Assembly: GCF_024345995.1 (NCBI RefSeq)
Contig: NZ_JAGQCE010000006.1
Span: 99,308-163,307, forward strand
Length of the DNA stretch: 64,000 nucleotides
DNA from: Synechococcus sp. Cruz-7E5
Lineage (GTDB): Bacteria; Cyanobacteriota; Cyanobacteriia; PCC-6307; Cyanobiaceae
Direction: 5' to 3'
The notes under the pieces are model-generated. The model was given only the letters and a program-made list of their open reading frames with translations. It had not been told where the DNA came from and made no database searches. The translations under genes were made by a program, and so were the position numbers. Numbering within the stretch: the stretch's first letter is position 1; each line of letters opens with the position of its first letter. Positions 50,243 through 58,428 of this stretch are shown in pieces.

Positions 50243-50965
50243 TCAGATCGTGCCGCCAAGCACCTGGCGGCCCTCCGGCTTGGCGCCGAGGCCGCCGAGC
50301 GGTTCGATGCTGACGGCCACGCTGCTGGCCTGGCTGGTGGGAGAGGTGGGGATCGGCATCGCCACATGCCCCTTGTCATCGGGCACGAAGGGCACGCAGC
50401 CCACCAGCCGGCCATTCACGGTGGCCCAGAGCCGGTAGGTGTGAGCCGGCGGTGGGGGCGGCAGACCCTCCACCATCAGCATGTTGTGGGTGGGGTTTCC
50501 GGTGACGATCACCTCGCCGCTGGCGGCCCCCTCCTCCGCCATCGCTCGCAGCGGCAGCCGCCGGCTGGTGGTGCTGAACGGAGTGCCGCTGGCCAGTTGC
50601 CGCTGCAGCTGGGCGATTTGCGCCTGGGTGCGGTGCAGCTGCACTCCCATCACCAGCAGACCGAGGCCAAGGGCGGCGGTGGCGATCAGGCCGGGAAGGC
50701 GCGGGGCGGCGGGGCCGGCCAGCAGCCGTTGACGCAGCGAGGCCGGCGGGACGGTGTTGGCGGGAAGGGCCAGGGGCAGCAGCTCCAGGGTGGTGCTGAA
50801 TTCATCGAGCCGCTGGCGCAGGGCGGGCTGCTGGCGCAGGAGCTCGGCCAGTTGGGCGCGCTCCAGCTCGTCGAGGTCGCCGAGGGCGTGGCCGGCCAGC
50901 AGGGCATCCACATCGAACGCCTGGCCGGAGTCGTCGCGGAAGCTGGGGTGGTGGTCGCTGCTCAT
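50243..50965 (-). CDS. RskA-like anti-sigma factor
   Basis: Encodes 240 residues from ATG 50965, which overlaps the stop of the ECF sigma gene (ATGA), so the pair is translationally coupled. The N-terminal cytoplasmic anti-sigma part (DVDALLAGHALGDLDELERAQ, LLRQQPALRQRLDEF) precedes one transmembrane helix (about 100-118, IATAALGLGLLVMGVQL). The extracytoplasmic RskA domain has VEGLPPPPPAHTYRLWATVN and GHVAMPIPT. It should hold the sigma factor at the membrane until a signal, perhaps proteolytic, releases it. Confidence 0.9.
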   Translation of the reverse strand: MSSDHHPSFRDDSGQAFDVDALLAGHALGDLDELERAQLAELLRQQPALRQRLDEFSTTLELLPLALPANTVPPASLRQRLLAGPAAPRLPGLIATAALGLGLLVMGVQLHRTQAQIAQLQRQLASGTPFSTTSRRLPLRAMAEEGAASGEVIVTGNPTHNMLMVEGLPPPPPAHTYRLWATVNGRLVGCVPFVPDDKGHVAMPIPTSPTSQASSVAVSIEPLGGLGAKPEGRQVLGGTI

Positions 50966-51558
50966 GGCTGGGAGTGGAAATCGATCAGCAACGTGCGCAG
51001 GCGGATCAGGCCCTGCCGGGCGCGGGTCTTGACGGTGCCGAGGGGCAATTGCAGGCGCTCGGCGATCGCCGACTGGCTCAGTCCTTCGTAATAGGCCATC
51101 TCCAGCACCTGCCGCTGGTTGGCGGGGATCGTGGCCAGGGCGGATTGCACCCGCCCGGCCAGGTCGTCGGCTTCGGCGCATTCCTGGGGGTTGCGCACCG
51201 CGGCCGGGAACAGCTGGGACGACCAGCGTTGCACCAGTTGCCAGCGGTTCTGGCGTTGCTGGATGCGGTTGAACGCCATCGAGCGGGTCATCATCAGCAG
51301 GTAGGCCAGCACCGGGCCCCGCTTCGGGTCATAGCGGCACTGCTGCCAGTAGCGCACGAACACGTCGTGGCAGAGGTCTTCGGCTTCCTGCGGCGAGCGG
51401 CAGAGGTGCAGCGCCAGCCGGTAGACCGGGGCGCCGCAGCTGTCGTAGAGGGCCGCCAGATGCTGAGGCTGCCCACTGCCTGCTGGCAGAGGAGGCGTGG
51501 CGGCGGCCCCCGGTTCGAAGCGGCTCACGGGCACGGCGCTGGCGGATCGGAACGGCAT
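50962..51558 (-). CDS. ECF-type RNA polymerase sigma factor
   Basis: Encodes 198 residues from ATG 51558. Region 2: HLAALYDSCGAPVYRLALHL, EAEDLCHDVFVRYWQQ; region 4: IPANQRQVLEMAYYEGLSQS, AIAERLQLPLGTVKTRARQG (helix-turn-helix), typical of SigK/RpoE-like ECF19-type factors paired with RskA proteins. No region 3. It heads the five-gene minus-strand unit that includes arsS and arsM, so it may control this arsenic gene set. Its start overlaps the end of the upstream EamA gene by 34 bases. Confidence 0.93.
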   Translation of the reverse strand: MPFRSASAVPVSRFEPGAAATPPLPAGSGQPQHLAALYDSCGAPVYRLALHLCRSPQEAEDLCHDVFVRYWQQCRYDPKRGPVLAYLLMMTRSMAFNRIQQRQNRWQLVQRWSSQLFPAAVRNPQECAEADDLAGRVQSALATIPANQRQVLEMAYYEGLSQSAIAERLQLPLGTVKTRARQGLIRLRTLLIDFHSQP

Positions 51559-52541
51559 GGTGGATGTACCGGCGATGTGCCGAGTCGGATTGGGCTGGAC
51601 CAGCGGCTCCAGCTGGCGCCCGTCATCAACAGCAGCAGGCCACCGCCGCCGGCCCAGCCGATCGGTTCCCCCAGCAGCAGAGCGGCGCTGACGGCGGCCA
51701 CCGGGATCGAGAGCGAGCCCCACAACGACACGGTGGCCACATCGAAGTGCCGGTAGGCCTGCCGCAGGCTCAGTTCACTGCCCAGCGACAGGCACAGGGC
51801 GTAGATGAGGATCACCCCCACCACCCACCACAGCTGCAGCAGCTGGAAGTGCTGCGGGCCGAACAGCACCAAGGCCAGCAGGCCGAACACCAGGGCCATG
51901 GCGCTGGAGGGCACGCCGACAGTCACCGCCAGAGGTAAGCCGCGGCTGGCGATCCGGCGGCCGCTCACGGCGGAGCCGCTGTAGGCCGCGACCCCCAGCA
52001 GTGCCCAGCCCACCCCCGCCAACTGATCCATGGAGGTGCTCACCGGGGTCATCCCCAGCTGGGCGAGCAGCAGGCCGGCGACGATCAGCGTCAGGCTGAC
52101 CCAGAAGCCGTTGGGCAGGCGTTCGCGCAGCAGCGTCCACGCCAGCAGGGCCGAGGCGGGCAGCACCAGGGCGAACAGGAGTGTCTGGCTGATCACCGAG
52201 AGCGACTGCAGCGCCATGTAGTAGGCGATCGGGGCGATGAACAGCCCCAGTACCGCATCGAGGCCGAGCAGGCGCCGGTCGGTCGGCCTCAGCCGGGACA
52301 GATCACGCCCCAGCGTGGTGCGCCCGGGCAGCAGCGCCGCCAGCCCCACCACCAGCTCGGCGACGAAGAACACGTTGCAGAAGCTGATCGGGTTCTCGCC
52401 GTTAACCAGATGGTTGGCGCCGTGGTTCTGCAGGCCCTTGAGCACGGTGGCGTCAAGCCCCCGCAGCAGCACATAGAGCGCCAGGGGAACCATCCAGCCT
52501 CGATCGGCAGGCCCAGCCTCCAATCCGTTCGCACCTGTCAT
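51525..52541 (-). CDS. EamA/DMT-family transporter
   Basis: About 338 residues from ATG 52541; a later ATG (MVPLALYVLLRG) is possible. Ten hydrophobic helices in two EamA repeats: LALYVLLRGLDATVLKGLQN, FIAPIAYYMALQSLSVISQT, ALVLPASALLAWTLLRERL (first repeat end with conserved glutamate), then second repeat VAAYSGSAVSGRRIAS and VATVSLWGSLSIPVAAVSAA, LLLGEPIGWAG. Metabolite exporter of unknown substrate. It ends inside the start of the ECF sigma gene and may be transcribed with the arsenic unit. Confidence 0.82.
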   Translation of the reverse strand: MTGANGLEAGPADRGWMVPLALYVLLRGLDATVLKGLQNHGANHLVNGENPISFCNVFFVAELVVGLAALLPGRTTLGRDLSRLRPTDRRLLGLDAVLGLFIAPIAYYMALQSLSVISQTLLFALVLPASALLAWTLLRERLPNGFWVSLTLIVAGLLLAQLGMTPVSTSMDQLAGVGWALLGVAAYSGSAVSGRRIASRGLPLAVTVGVPSSAMALVFGLLALVLFGPQHFQLLQLWWVVGVILIYALCLSLGSELSLRQAYRHFDVATVSLWGSLSIPVAAVSAALLLGEPIGWAGGGGLLLLMTGASWSRWSSPIRLGTSPVHPPCRSDPPAPCP

Positions 52542-52627
52542 CGGTACCTGTGCCGTAGGGCGGCCCCACGGCCAGTGGTCCCCATGATCCACACCCTCAC
52601 AGCCAACCCCTGACTCCGTTACTAGAC

Positions 52628-53104
52628 ATGTCGTTCCTTCCCTTCTCCGTCACCCGCGGTGTTGCTGTGCTGGGCCTCAGCGCCGCCACCATGCTGGCGG
52701 CCCAGGCTGCCGAGATGAAGCAGCACCAGGGCAGCTTCATCAAAGCCGAAGCGCCGGTAAGCGGCAGTTTCGTGATCAAGCAGGAGGGTGGCAAACGGCT
52801 GCTCATGCTCAGCCGTGATTTCAAAACCAGCGACAGCGCTCCCGACCTGAAGCTGGCCTTCAGCCCCTCGGCCACTCCGCTGGCGATGAGCAAGCCGCCC
52901 AAATTCGCTCTCAAGCCCGGCAGCTACACAGTGCTTGCGCCGCTGAAATCCAGCAAGGGTGGCCAGAGCTACGTGATCCCCGCCTCGATTGATCTGGCTC
53001 AGCAGAAGTCGGTGCTGATCTGGTGCGAGAAGTTCAACGCCACCATGGCCTGGGCGCCGCTGGGAGGCTCAGCCATGCCAAAGGACGGGATGATGAAGAA
53101 GTGA
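52628..53104 (+). CDS. DM13 domain exported protein
   Basis: Encodes 158 residues. A signal peptide ([20 protein letters not shown], cut near AQA-AE) precedes a DM13 domain: [60 protein letters not shown] and the conserved single cysteine in [19 protein letters not shown]13 is predicted to carry a redox-active cysteine and mediate electron transfer in extracytoplasmic proteins. It is divergent from EamA and upstream of moaC by 40 bases. Confidence 0.87.
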   Translation: MSFLPFSVTRGVAVLGLSAATMLAAQAAEMKQHQGSFIKAEAPVSGSFVIKQEGGKRLLMLSRDFKTSDSAPDLKLAFSPSATPLAMSKPPKFALKPGSYTVLAPLKSSKGGQSYVIPASIDLAQQKSVLIWCEKFNATMAWAPLGGSAMPKDGMMKK

Positions 53105-53144
53105 GCTTCGGCCCCCTCCCCAGCCGTCGGCTCCAGACGGCGCC

Positions 53145-53660
53145 ATGATCGCCGGCATGGATTCAGCCCCGGGCCGGCTCAGCCACCTCAACGCCAGCGG
53201 TGAGGTGCACATGGTGGAGGTGGGTGATCGTCCCGCCACCGATCGCCGCGCCGTGGCCGAGGGCTTCCTGACGATGGAGGCTTCGGTGCTGGCGCTGGTG
53301 CTCGCAGGCCGGGCCCCCAAGGGGGATGTGCTGGCGGTGGCGCGGGTGGCTGCGATCCAGGCGGCCAAGCGCACCTGGGAGCTGATTCCCCTCTGCCACC
53401 CGATCGGTCTCACCGGCCTGGAGGTACTGATCGAGCCCAGCGCCGATGGCCGCGGCCTGCGCCTCGAAGCGTCCGCCCGCACCACCGGCCCCACTGGGGT
53501 GGAGATGGAGGCACTCACCGCTGCAACTGTGGGTCTGCTCACCCTTTACGACATGGTGAAATCCGCCGATCCGGCCATGACCATCGGCCCGGTGCGGCTG
53601 CTGGAGAAGACGGGGGGACGCCACGGCGCCTGGCACCATCCCGCCGCCGTACCCTCCTGA
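53145..53660 (+). CDS. moaC: cyclic pyranopterin monophosphate synthase MoaC
   Basis: Acts with MoaA in the first step of molybdenum cofactor synthesis. Encodes 171 residues; ATG 53157 is an alternative start. Family motifs: [75 protein letters not shown] and catalytic lysine region [10 protein letters not shown]. It is 13 bases before moeA. moaA is not in the window. Confidence 0.95.
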   Translation: MIAGMDSAPGRLSHLNASGEVHMVEVGDRPATDRRAVAEGFLTMEASVLALVLAGRAPKGDVLAVARVAAIQAAKRTWELIPLCHPIGLTGLEVLIEPSADGRGLRLEASARTTGPTGVEMEALTAATVGLLTLYDMVKSADPAMTIGPVRLLEKTGGRHGAWHHPAAVPS

Positions 53661-53673
53661 GCCGTGAGCACCG

Positions 53674-54939
53674 ATGAGCACCAGCGCTGCATCGCCTGAG
53701 CCCTACCCCCGCGAGGGTCTGCCCCTGGAGGAGGCCCGCCGACAGGTGCTGGCCGCCTTAACGCCCCTGGCCGGCAGCGAGCGGCTGCCGCTGCAGCAGG
53801 CCCTGGGCCGGGTGAGTGCCGAGCCGGTGCTGGCCGCGGAGGCGGTTCCCGGCTTCCGCGCCTCGATCATGGATGGCTATGCCCTGGCGGCCATGAGTGT
53901 CCCGCGGGTGGGACACTCATGGCCTTTGGTGGGTCGCTCGGCCCCTGGGGCCCCTTACCCCCGGGCCCTGGCGGAGGGCGAAGCCATCCGCATCCTCACC
54001 GGTGCTCCCCTGCCGCAAGGGGCCACCCGGGTGCTGCCCCAGGAGCTGGTGGCCGCCGATGGCGAGCGGCTGAGCCTGATGCGCGAGGCGGGGGCCAACC
54101 CCTGGATCCGCGCCGCCGATGAGGAGGCCGCCGCCGGCCAGGAGCTGCTGGGCGCTGGAGTGCGTCTCGGCCCCGCCGATCTGGGCCGTCTGGCCAGTTG
54201 TGGCGTGGCGGAGCTGGTGGTGCGGCGGAGCCCCCGTGTGGGGCTGCTGATCACGGGCGATGAACTGGTGCCTGCGGGCAGCGCCCGCGGGCCGGGGCAG
54301 ATCTGGGAGAGCAACGGCACGCTGCTGGTGGCGCTGCTTGAGCGGCTGGGGCTGGCGGTGGCCGAGCGACTGGTGGTGGCCGATCAGCCCGCCGCCCTGC
54401 GCGCCGCCCTGCTGGAGCTGGCGGCCGGCTGCGATCTGGTGGTGAGCACCGGCGGGGTGTCGGCAGGTGACAGTGACTGGATCCGGACGCTGCTGGCGGA
54501 GCTGGGATCGGTGGCGTTCTGGAAGCTGTTCCTCAAGCCCGGTCGGCCGTTCGCCTTCGGGCGGCTGGGGGATGGGGGCGCTGGCACGCCATTTTTTGGC
54601 CTGCCGGGTAATCCGGTGGCGGCCGCGATCACCGCCCTGCAGCTGCTGCTGCCGGCGCTGCAGCTGCTGGAGGGAGCGCCGGTGCAGCCGCTGCCGCGCC
54701 TGAAGGTGCGCCTGGCCGCTGATCTGAAGCGAGGCTCAGGCCGCCCCGAGCTGGCCCGCGCCCGTCTGCAGGTGGGGCCCGATGGCGAGCTGCTGGCACT
54801 GGTGGGGGGAAGCCAGGCCTCCTCCCGCATCGGTTCGCTGCAGGGTGCCGACCTGCTGCTGGAGATTCCGGCGGAACTGGGAGCGCTGGCGGCCGGCACG
54901 GAGCTCTGGGCCCAGCTGCTGCGCCTGCCCATCTTCTGA
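53674..54939 (+). CDS. moeA: molybdopterin molybdenumtransferase MoeA
   Basis: Inserts molybdenum into adenylated molybdopterin. Encodes 421 residues. Domains: N-terminal (LEEARRQVLAALTPLAGSER), domain II with FRASIMDGYAL, GEAIRILTGAPLPQGATRVL, then the catalytic MogA-like domain RVGLLITGDELVPAGS, GQIWESNGTLLVALLERLG, VVSTGGVSAGDSDWIR, FLKPGRPFAFGRLG, PFFGLPGNPVAAAIT and a C-terminal beta domain. All key motifs are intact. Just after MDGYAL the DNA contains a perfect 15-bp inverted repeat (53889-53924), which the protein tolerates as AAMSVPRVGHSWPL. Confidence 0.95.
   Translation: MSTSAASPEPYPREGLPLEEARRQVLAALTPLAGSERLPLQQALGRVSAEPVLAAEAVPGFRASIMDGYALAAMSVPRVGHSWPLVGRSAPGAPYPRALAEGEAIRILTGAPLPQGATRVLPQELVAADGERLSLMREAGANPWIRAADEEAAAGQELLGAGVRLGPADLGRLASCGVAELVVRRSPRVGLLITGDELVPAGSARGPGQIWESNGTLLVALLERLGLAVAERLVVADQPAALRAALLELAAGCDLVVSTGGVSAGDSDWIRTLLAELGSVAFWKLFLKPGRPFAFGRLGDGGAGTPFFGLPGNPVAAAITALQLLLPALQLLEGAPVQPLPRLKVRLAADLKRGSGRPELARARLQVGPDGELLALVGGSQASSRIGSLQGADLLLEIPAELGALAAGTELWAQLLRLPIF
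53889..53924. repeat. perfect 15-bp inverted repeat inside moeA
   Basis: Arms 53889-53903 (GGCCATGAGTGTCCC) and 53910-53924 are exact reverse complements with a 6-base loop. It lies in a loop-coding part of moeA just after the MDGYAL motif, where homologues vary in length. It would fold as a strong hairpin in the mRNA. Confidence 0.9.
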
Positions 54940-54981
54940 AGGCTGTCGCTGCGTTGAACACGCTCCTGCATGCCGCTGCGC

Positions 54982-55455
54982 TCAGAACGCCGTGTTGCCC
55001 TCCACCCAGGTGCCCACACCGCCGCACCACTCCCGCTTCCAGAAGGGGGCCTCGTGTTTGAGGGCCTCGAGCAGCTCCTGGCCGCCCCGCTGGGCCGGCC
55101 CGCGCCGGTCGGCGGCCACGGCCACCAGCACGATCGCCTCCCCTGGCAGCACCCGGCCCACCCTGTGATCCACCCGCACCGCCAGCAGGCCATGGCGGTG
55201 GCTGATGGCGGTGGCGATCCGCTCGATCTGGGTTTCGGTCATGCCGGGGTAGTGCTCCAGCTCCAGGGCTTCGAGCGCTGCGCCATGGGCGGTGCGGCCG
55301 CGCACCCGACCGATGAAGTGGGCTTCTGCGGCAGGCGCTTCGGCGCCGCCGGCCGTGAGATTCCGCTGCCAGTCCGCCAGGGCCGAGAGCGGGTCGAAGC
55401 AGGCGGGATGGAGCCTGAGCTGCAGCGGGCGTTCCTCTGCCGATGGGTGTGCCAT
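54982..55455 (-). CDS. moaE: molybdopterin synthase catalytic subunit MoaE
   Basis: Encodes 157 residues from ATG 55455. Motifs: ALADWQRNLTAGGAEAPAAE, AHFIGRVRGRTAHGAALEAL, LEHYPGMTETQIERIATAI, VRVDHRVGRVLPGEAIVLVA, ALKHEAPFWKREWCGG with the catalytic lysines. With MoaD it adds two sulfurs to precursor Z. The start follows the moaD stop by 4 bases on the same strand. Convergent with moeA. Confidence 0.94.
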   Translation of the reverse strand: MAHPSAEERPLQLRLHPACFDPLSALADWQRNLTAGGAEAPAAEAHFIGRVRGRTAHGAALEALELEHYPGMTETQIERIATAISHRHGLLAVRVDHRVGRVLPGEAIVLVAVAADRRGPAQRGGQELLEALKHEAPFWKREWCGGVGTWVEGNTAF

Positions 55456-55459
55456 CGGC

Positions 55460-55711
55460 TCAGCCCCCACTGATCGGCGGCAGGAAGGCCACCTCATCGC
55501 CGCTCTGGAGGGGCTGATCGAGTGCGGAGAACGCCTGGTTCACCGCCACCCGCACCTGGGGCGGGATGGCCGCGCCCAGCCCCAGCTGCGGCCAGAGGCT
55601 CGCCGGTGTGGGCGACGGAGAGTCCGGCGTGATCGCCAGGCTTAGCTCCCCCCAGCCCGCCTGCTCCCGCAGCGAGGCGAACAGGCGCACCGTGATCGAT
55701 GCGGTGCTCAC
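55460..55711 (-). CDS. moaD: molybdopterin synthase sulfur carrier subunit MoaD
   Basis: Encodes 83 residues from GTG 55711, with the ubiquitin-like fold: ITVRLFASLREQAGWGELSL, VRVAVNQAFSALDQPLQSGD, EVAFLPPISGG. The C-terminal GG is the thiocarboxylate site. The start codon overlaps the stop of the upstream methyltransferase gene (GTGA), and moaE follows 4 bases later, so the three are one unit. Confidence 0.94.
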   Translation of the reverse strand: MSTASITVRLFASLREQAGWGELSLAITPDSPSPTPASLWPQLGLGAAIPPQVRVAVNQAFSALDQPLQSGDEVAFLPPISGG

Positions 55712-56691
55712 GGCCGCGTGGCCACCAGCACCCGGTGCCGGTGGTCGGAGGCCACCCGGCGGATGGCCGTGAACCCCGCCTCGGCCAGGGCGGCGGGCAG
55801 ATCCAGACGGAAATAGTCCTCGAGGTAGGGCTCGGTGGCCTTGAGCAGGGTGGCCAGGGCCGGTGGCATGGCGCGGATCACCTCCGCCTCCGGGTCTTGG
55901 TCCACCAGGGCCAGCACGCCCTGGGGCCGCAGCAACCGCGCCGCTTCTCTCAGCACCGCCCGGGTGGCATCGCCCGGCAGTTCGTGGCAGAGGAACTGGG
56001 CCGTGATCAGATCGAAGCTTGCCGCCGGCAGGCCCGTGGCTTCAGCGGCGCCGTGGTGCCAGGCCTTGATGCGGCCGCTGGTGTCGCGCACCCGCGCCAC
56101 CGCCAGCATCTGGGGGGAGAGATCGAGGCCGCTCACGTGCACATCGCTGTGGCCGTGCTGCTCGAGCCAGTCTGTGAGCGCCAGGGTGCCAACCCCCACG
56201 GAGCAGCCGATGTCGAGCACGTCGCGAACCGGGCCGCTGAGGCTGGGTTCAATCGCGGCGTAGATGCCGTCGCGCATGCGCTGCTGGGCGGCCTCGGGGG
56301 TGAGTTGCTTCTCCTCCTTCCACACCCGCAGCGCCACCGAATCGGTGGCCTGCTCGGTTTCGCAGGCGGCCTGCCAGCAGAGGTTGCCCTCCTCGTAGGC
56401 GTGAAAACGGGCGCGGTAGTAGGGGGGGATGACGGTGGCCGGGTTGGTGGACGCCACCAGCAGGGGCTCCGCCAGCTGGCGCAACTGCTCGCGCCGCCGC
56501 CTCCAGGGGATGCCCCGGGTTTCGGCGGTGCGGATCATCATGCGCCGGGCCTGCAGGAACAGCAGCTGACGCACGGGCTCCACCGCCAGCACCGCGGCGA
56601 TCAGCCGCCCCAGGGGCGTGCGCGCATCCACCCAGGGAGGGGGCGGCGGCGAGCCGATCACCGGGCCGGTGGGGATGGCGCTGGTGTTCAT
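55708..56691 (-). CDS. class I SAM-dependent methyltransferase
   Basis: Encodes 327 residues. The first 130 residues are a helical region with FLQARRMMIRTAETRGIPWR and VIPPYYRARFHAYEEGNLCW; the Rossmann methyltransferase follows, with motif I VLDIGCSVGVGTLALTDWLE, VSGLDLSPQMLAVARVR, AAEATGLPAASFDLITAQFL (motif II/III), and LRPQGVLALVDQDPEAEVIR. Similar cyanobacterial proteins have no assigned substrate. Overlap with moaD suggests co-expression, not necessarily a cofactor role. Confidence 0.83.
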   Translation of the reverse strand: MNTSAIPTGPVIGSPPPPPWVDARTPLGRLIAAVLAVEPVRQLLFLQARRMMIRTAETRGIPWRRRREQLRQLAEPLLVASTNPATVIPPYYRARFHAYEEGNLCWQAACETEQATDSVALRVWKEEKQLTPEAAQQRMRDGIYAAIEPSLSGPVRDVLDIGCSVGVGTLALTDWLEQHGHSDVHVSGLDLSPQMLAVARVRDTSGRIKAWHHGAAEATGLPAASFDLITAQFLCHELPGDATRAVLREAARLLRPQGVLALVDQDPEAEVIRAMPPALATLLKATEPYLEDYFRLDLPAALAEAGFTAIRRVASDHRHRVLVATRP

Positions 56692-56741
56692 CGGGACGCT
56701 GGGATCGGCGGCGTGGCTGCCATCCTGACGCCCCTGGCGGA

Positions 56742-57074
56742 TCAGCTGGGGAGCGTTTGCTCGATCACCCAGCGCCGGTAGGCGGGATCGGGATCCTGCA
56801 GGGGTGTGGCCATGATCGCGGGGATCTCGTAGGGGTGGACCTCACGAAGCCGCTCCATCAGCGCCTGCCGGTGTTGCTGGGTGGTCTTGAAGGTGATCCG
56901 GATCTCCGGCTCCTCCACCAGCTCCCCCTTCCAGACGTAGATGCTCTCGATCGGCTCCAGCTGGGCGCAGGCCGCCAGGCCCGCATGCACCATCTGCCTG
57001 GCCAACCGTCTGGCGTCGTCGCGGTTCGCCACCGTGGTGAGCACGGCCAGCAGCGACGACTCGGGGGTGGTCAT
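56742..57074 (-). CDS. cutA: divalent-cation tolerance protein CutA
   Basis: Encodes 110 residues, the normal size of the trimeric ferredoxin-like CutA1: LLAVLTTVANRDDARRLARQ, MVHAGLAACAQLEPIESIYV, WKGELVEEPEIRITFKT, LREVHPYEIPAIMATPLQ, YRRWVIEQT. CutA1 has been linked to copper tolerance, but its molecular role is unsettled. It lies upstream of the methyltransferase by 50 bases on the same strand. Confidence 0.93.
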   Translation of the reverse strand: MTTPESSLLAVLTTVANRDDARRLARQMVHAGLAACAQLEPIESIYVWKGELVEEPEIRITFKTTQQHRQALMERLREVHPYEIPAIMATPLQDPDPAYRRWVIEQTLPS

Positions 57075-57201
57075 GGCGGATCGGCTGGCTGTCGCCTGGA
57101 ACGGATGAAGTTCACCATCTGGCAGAGATGGGTGAGGGTGTCAACCGCCCGGCGGAAGCCGATGGCTGAAGGGCTGCTGAAACCCCGCCAGGCGCAGCCG
57201 A

Positions 57202-58335
57202 TCAGATCACCCGTCCGACCGGGGTGTGCCGCAGCAGGATCGTGAGCAGCCAGCTCCCGCTCAGGGCCACACCGAAGCTGACCAGGAACTTGAGTGCGGC
57301 GGGCAGCGGCGCGCCCAGCAGGGCGAACTGGCTCCAGGTGACCAGTGGGTAATGCAGCAGGAAGATGCCGTAGGAGTTCTGCCTCAGGCTCTCGGCCAGC
57401 CGGCTGGGGGCGCCGAGATGGCGGCGGGCGAAGCCCAGAGCCGCCAGGATCGTGAACGTGGCGCAGGCGGCACTGCTGAACGCAAGGGCCAGGCGCAGGC
57501 TGAAGGGTGGTTGAGCGGCCAGGCCGGCCGGTTGGGCCTGGAGCAGCACGGTGAGCAGATAGGCGAGGGCGCCCACTACCGCCCAATGGCGCCAGGGCCG
57601 CAGCAGGGTCATCGAGAGCGCTTCTTCCAGGTTGCCCGCCCCCAGCGCCACGCCCAGCAGGAACCAGGCGGCGTAGAGCAGCAGGCGCGAGGTCTGGGCC
57701 GACATCGGACCCACCAGGGTGAACCAGTGGTTGGCACCCACGACCAGTGCCATCGCGCCGCTGGCGATCCAGCTGGTGGCCAGGCAGACCGCCAGCAGCC
57801 GTGCGGATGAGCGCGGCTGCCAGCTCCAGCGGCGCAGGCTGGCGGGGGCCAGGGCATAGGCCAGGACGACCCCCAGGCTGAAGGCCAGCAGCAGCCACAG
57901 GAACCAGGCGGGCCCCGGTGACCAGCCATCAATGCCGTAGTAGCGCTGCAAGAAGGGCAACCCGGCCTTCTGACCGCCCATCAGCCAGGAGGGATAGAAC
58001 GCCAGGGGGCTCAGCAGCCCGGCGGCCACCAGGAAGGGCAGTCCCAGCCGCTGAGCGCGCTCCAGCAGGAAGCGCCGGATGCCCTTGCGCCGGAGCGCCG
58101 GCAGCACGAACAGCCCTGACAGCAGGAACAGCAGAGCCATGAAGTACAGGTCGTTCCAGCTCACCAGTACATCCAGGGGCCACCAGCGTTGGGGGTCCAC
58201 CACCGGGGCGGTGGACTTCATGTAGTGCTTCGGGTCGTGGTGGGCGTGGCGGATGTAGGCCAGGGCGGCATGGTGGGCCACCACCAGCACGATCACGGCA
58301 CTGCGCAGATCGTCGATCGGCCGGATCCGGCCCAA
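57202..58335 (-). CDS. acyltransferase family 3 membrane protein
   Basis: Encodes 377 residues from TTG 58335, with about ten membrane helices. The start is supported by the family N-terminus IRPIDDLRSAVIVLVVAHHA, where the histidine pair includes the catalytic histidine; no ATG lies upstream in frame. Later: LYFMALLFLLSGLFVLPALR, RKGIRRFLLERAQRLGLPFL, and the C-terminal GIFLLHYPLVTWSQFALLG. Such enzymes O-acylate surface polysaccharides or lipids. It is divergent from the envelope protein at 58429; the 127 bases downstream toward cutA contain no gene. Confidence 0.86.
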   Translation of the reverse strand: MGRIRPIDDLRSAVIVLVVAHHAALAYIRHAHHDPKHYMKSTAPVVDPQRWWPLDVLVSWNDLYFMALLFLLSGLFVLPALRRKGIRRFLLERAQRLGLPFLVAAGLLSPLAFYPSWLMGGQKAGLPFLQRYYGIDGWSPGPAWFLWLLLAFSLGVVLAYALAPASLRRWSWQPRSSARLLAVCLATSWIASGAMALVVGANHWFTLVGPMSAQTSRLLLYAAWFLLGVALGAGNLEEALSMTLLRPWRHWAVVGALAYLLTVLLQAQPAGLAAQPPFSLRLALAFSSAACATFTILAALGFARRHLGAPSRLAESLRQNSYGIFLLHYPLVTWSQFALLGAPLPAALKFLVSFGVALSGSWLLTILLRHTPVGRVI

Positions 58336-58428
58336 TTCCTCGCTCCGATGGGCTTGGCGCAGAGGAACATTCTGAAGGGGGGCTCAGCCGGCCTGTACCG
58401 TCCACCCCAAAACCACGCTCCGTCGATC

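Noticed and set aside
49136..51091. 651-codon plus-strand frame opposite arsS and the anti-sigma gene
   Set aside because: Low-complexity alanine/glutamine/glycine/histidine sequence with no domain; the minus strand encodes recognised proteins throughout.
57071..57898. minus-strand frame across the cutA/acyltransferase gap
   Set aside because: Mostly another frame of the acyltransferase gene; proline/arginine/glycine-rich; the short unique end has no start.
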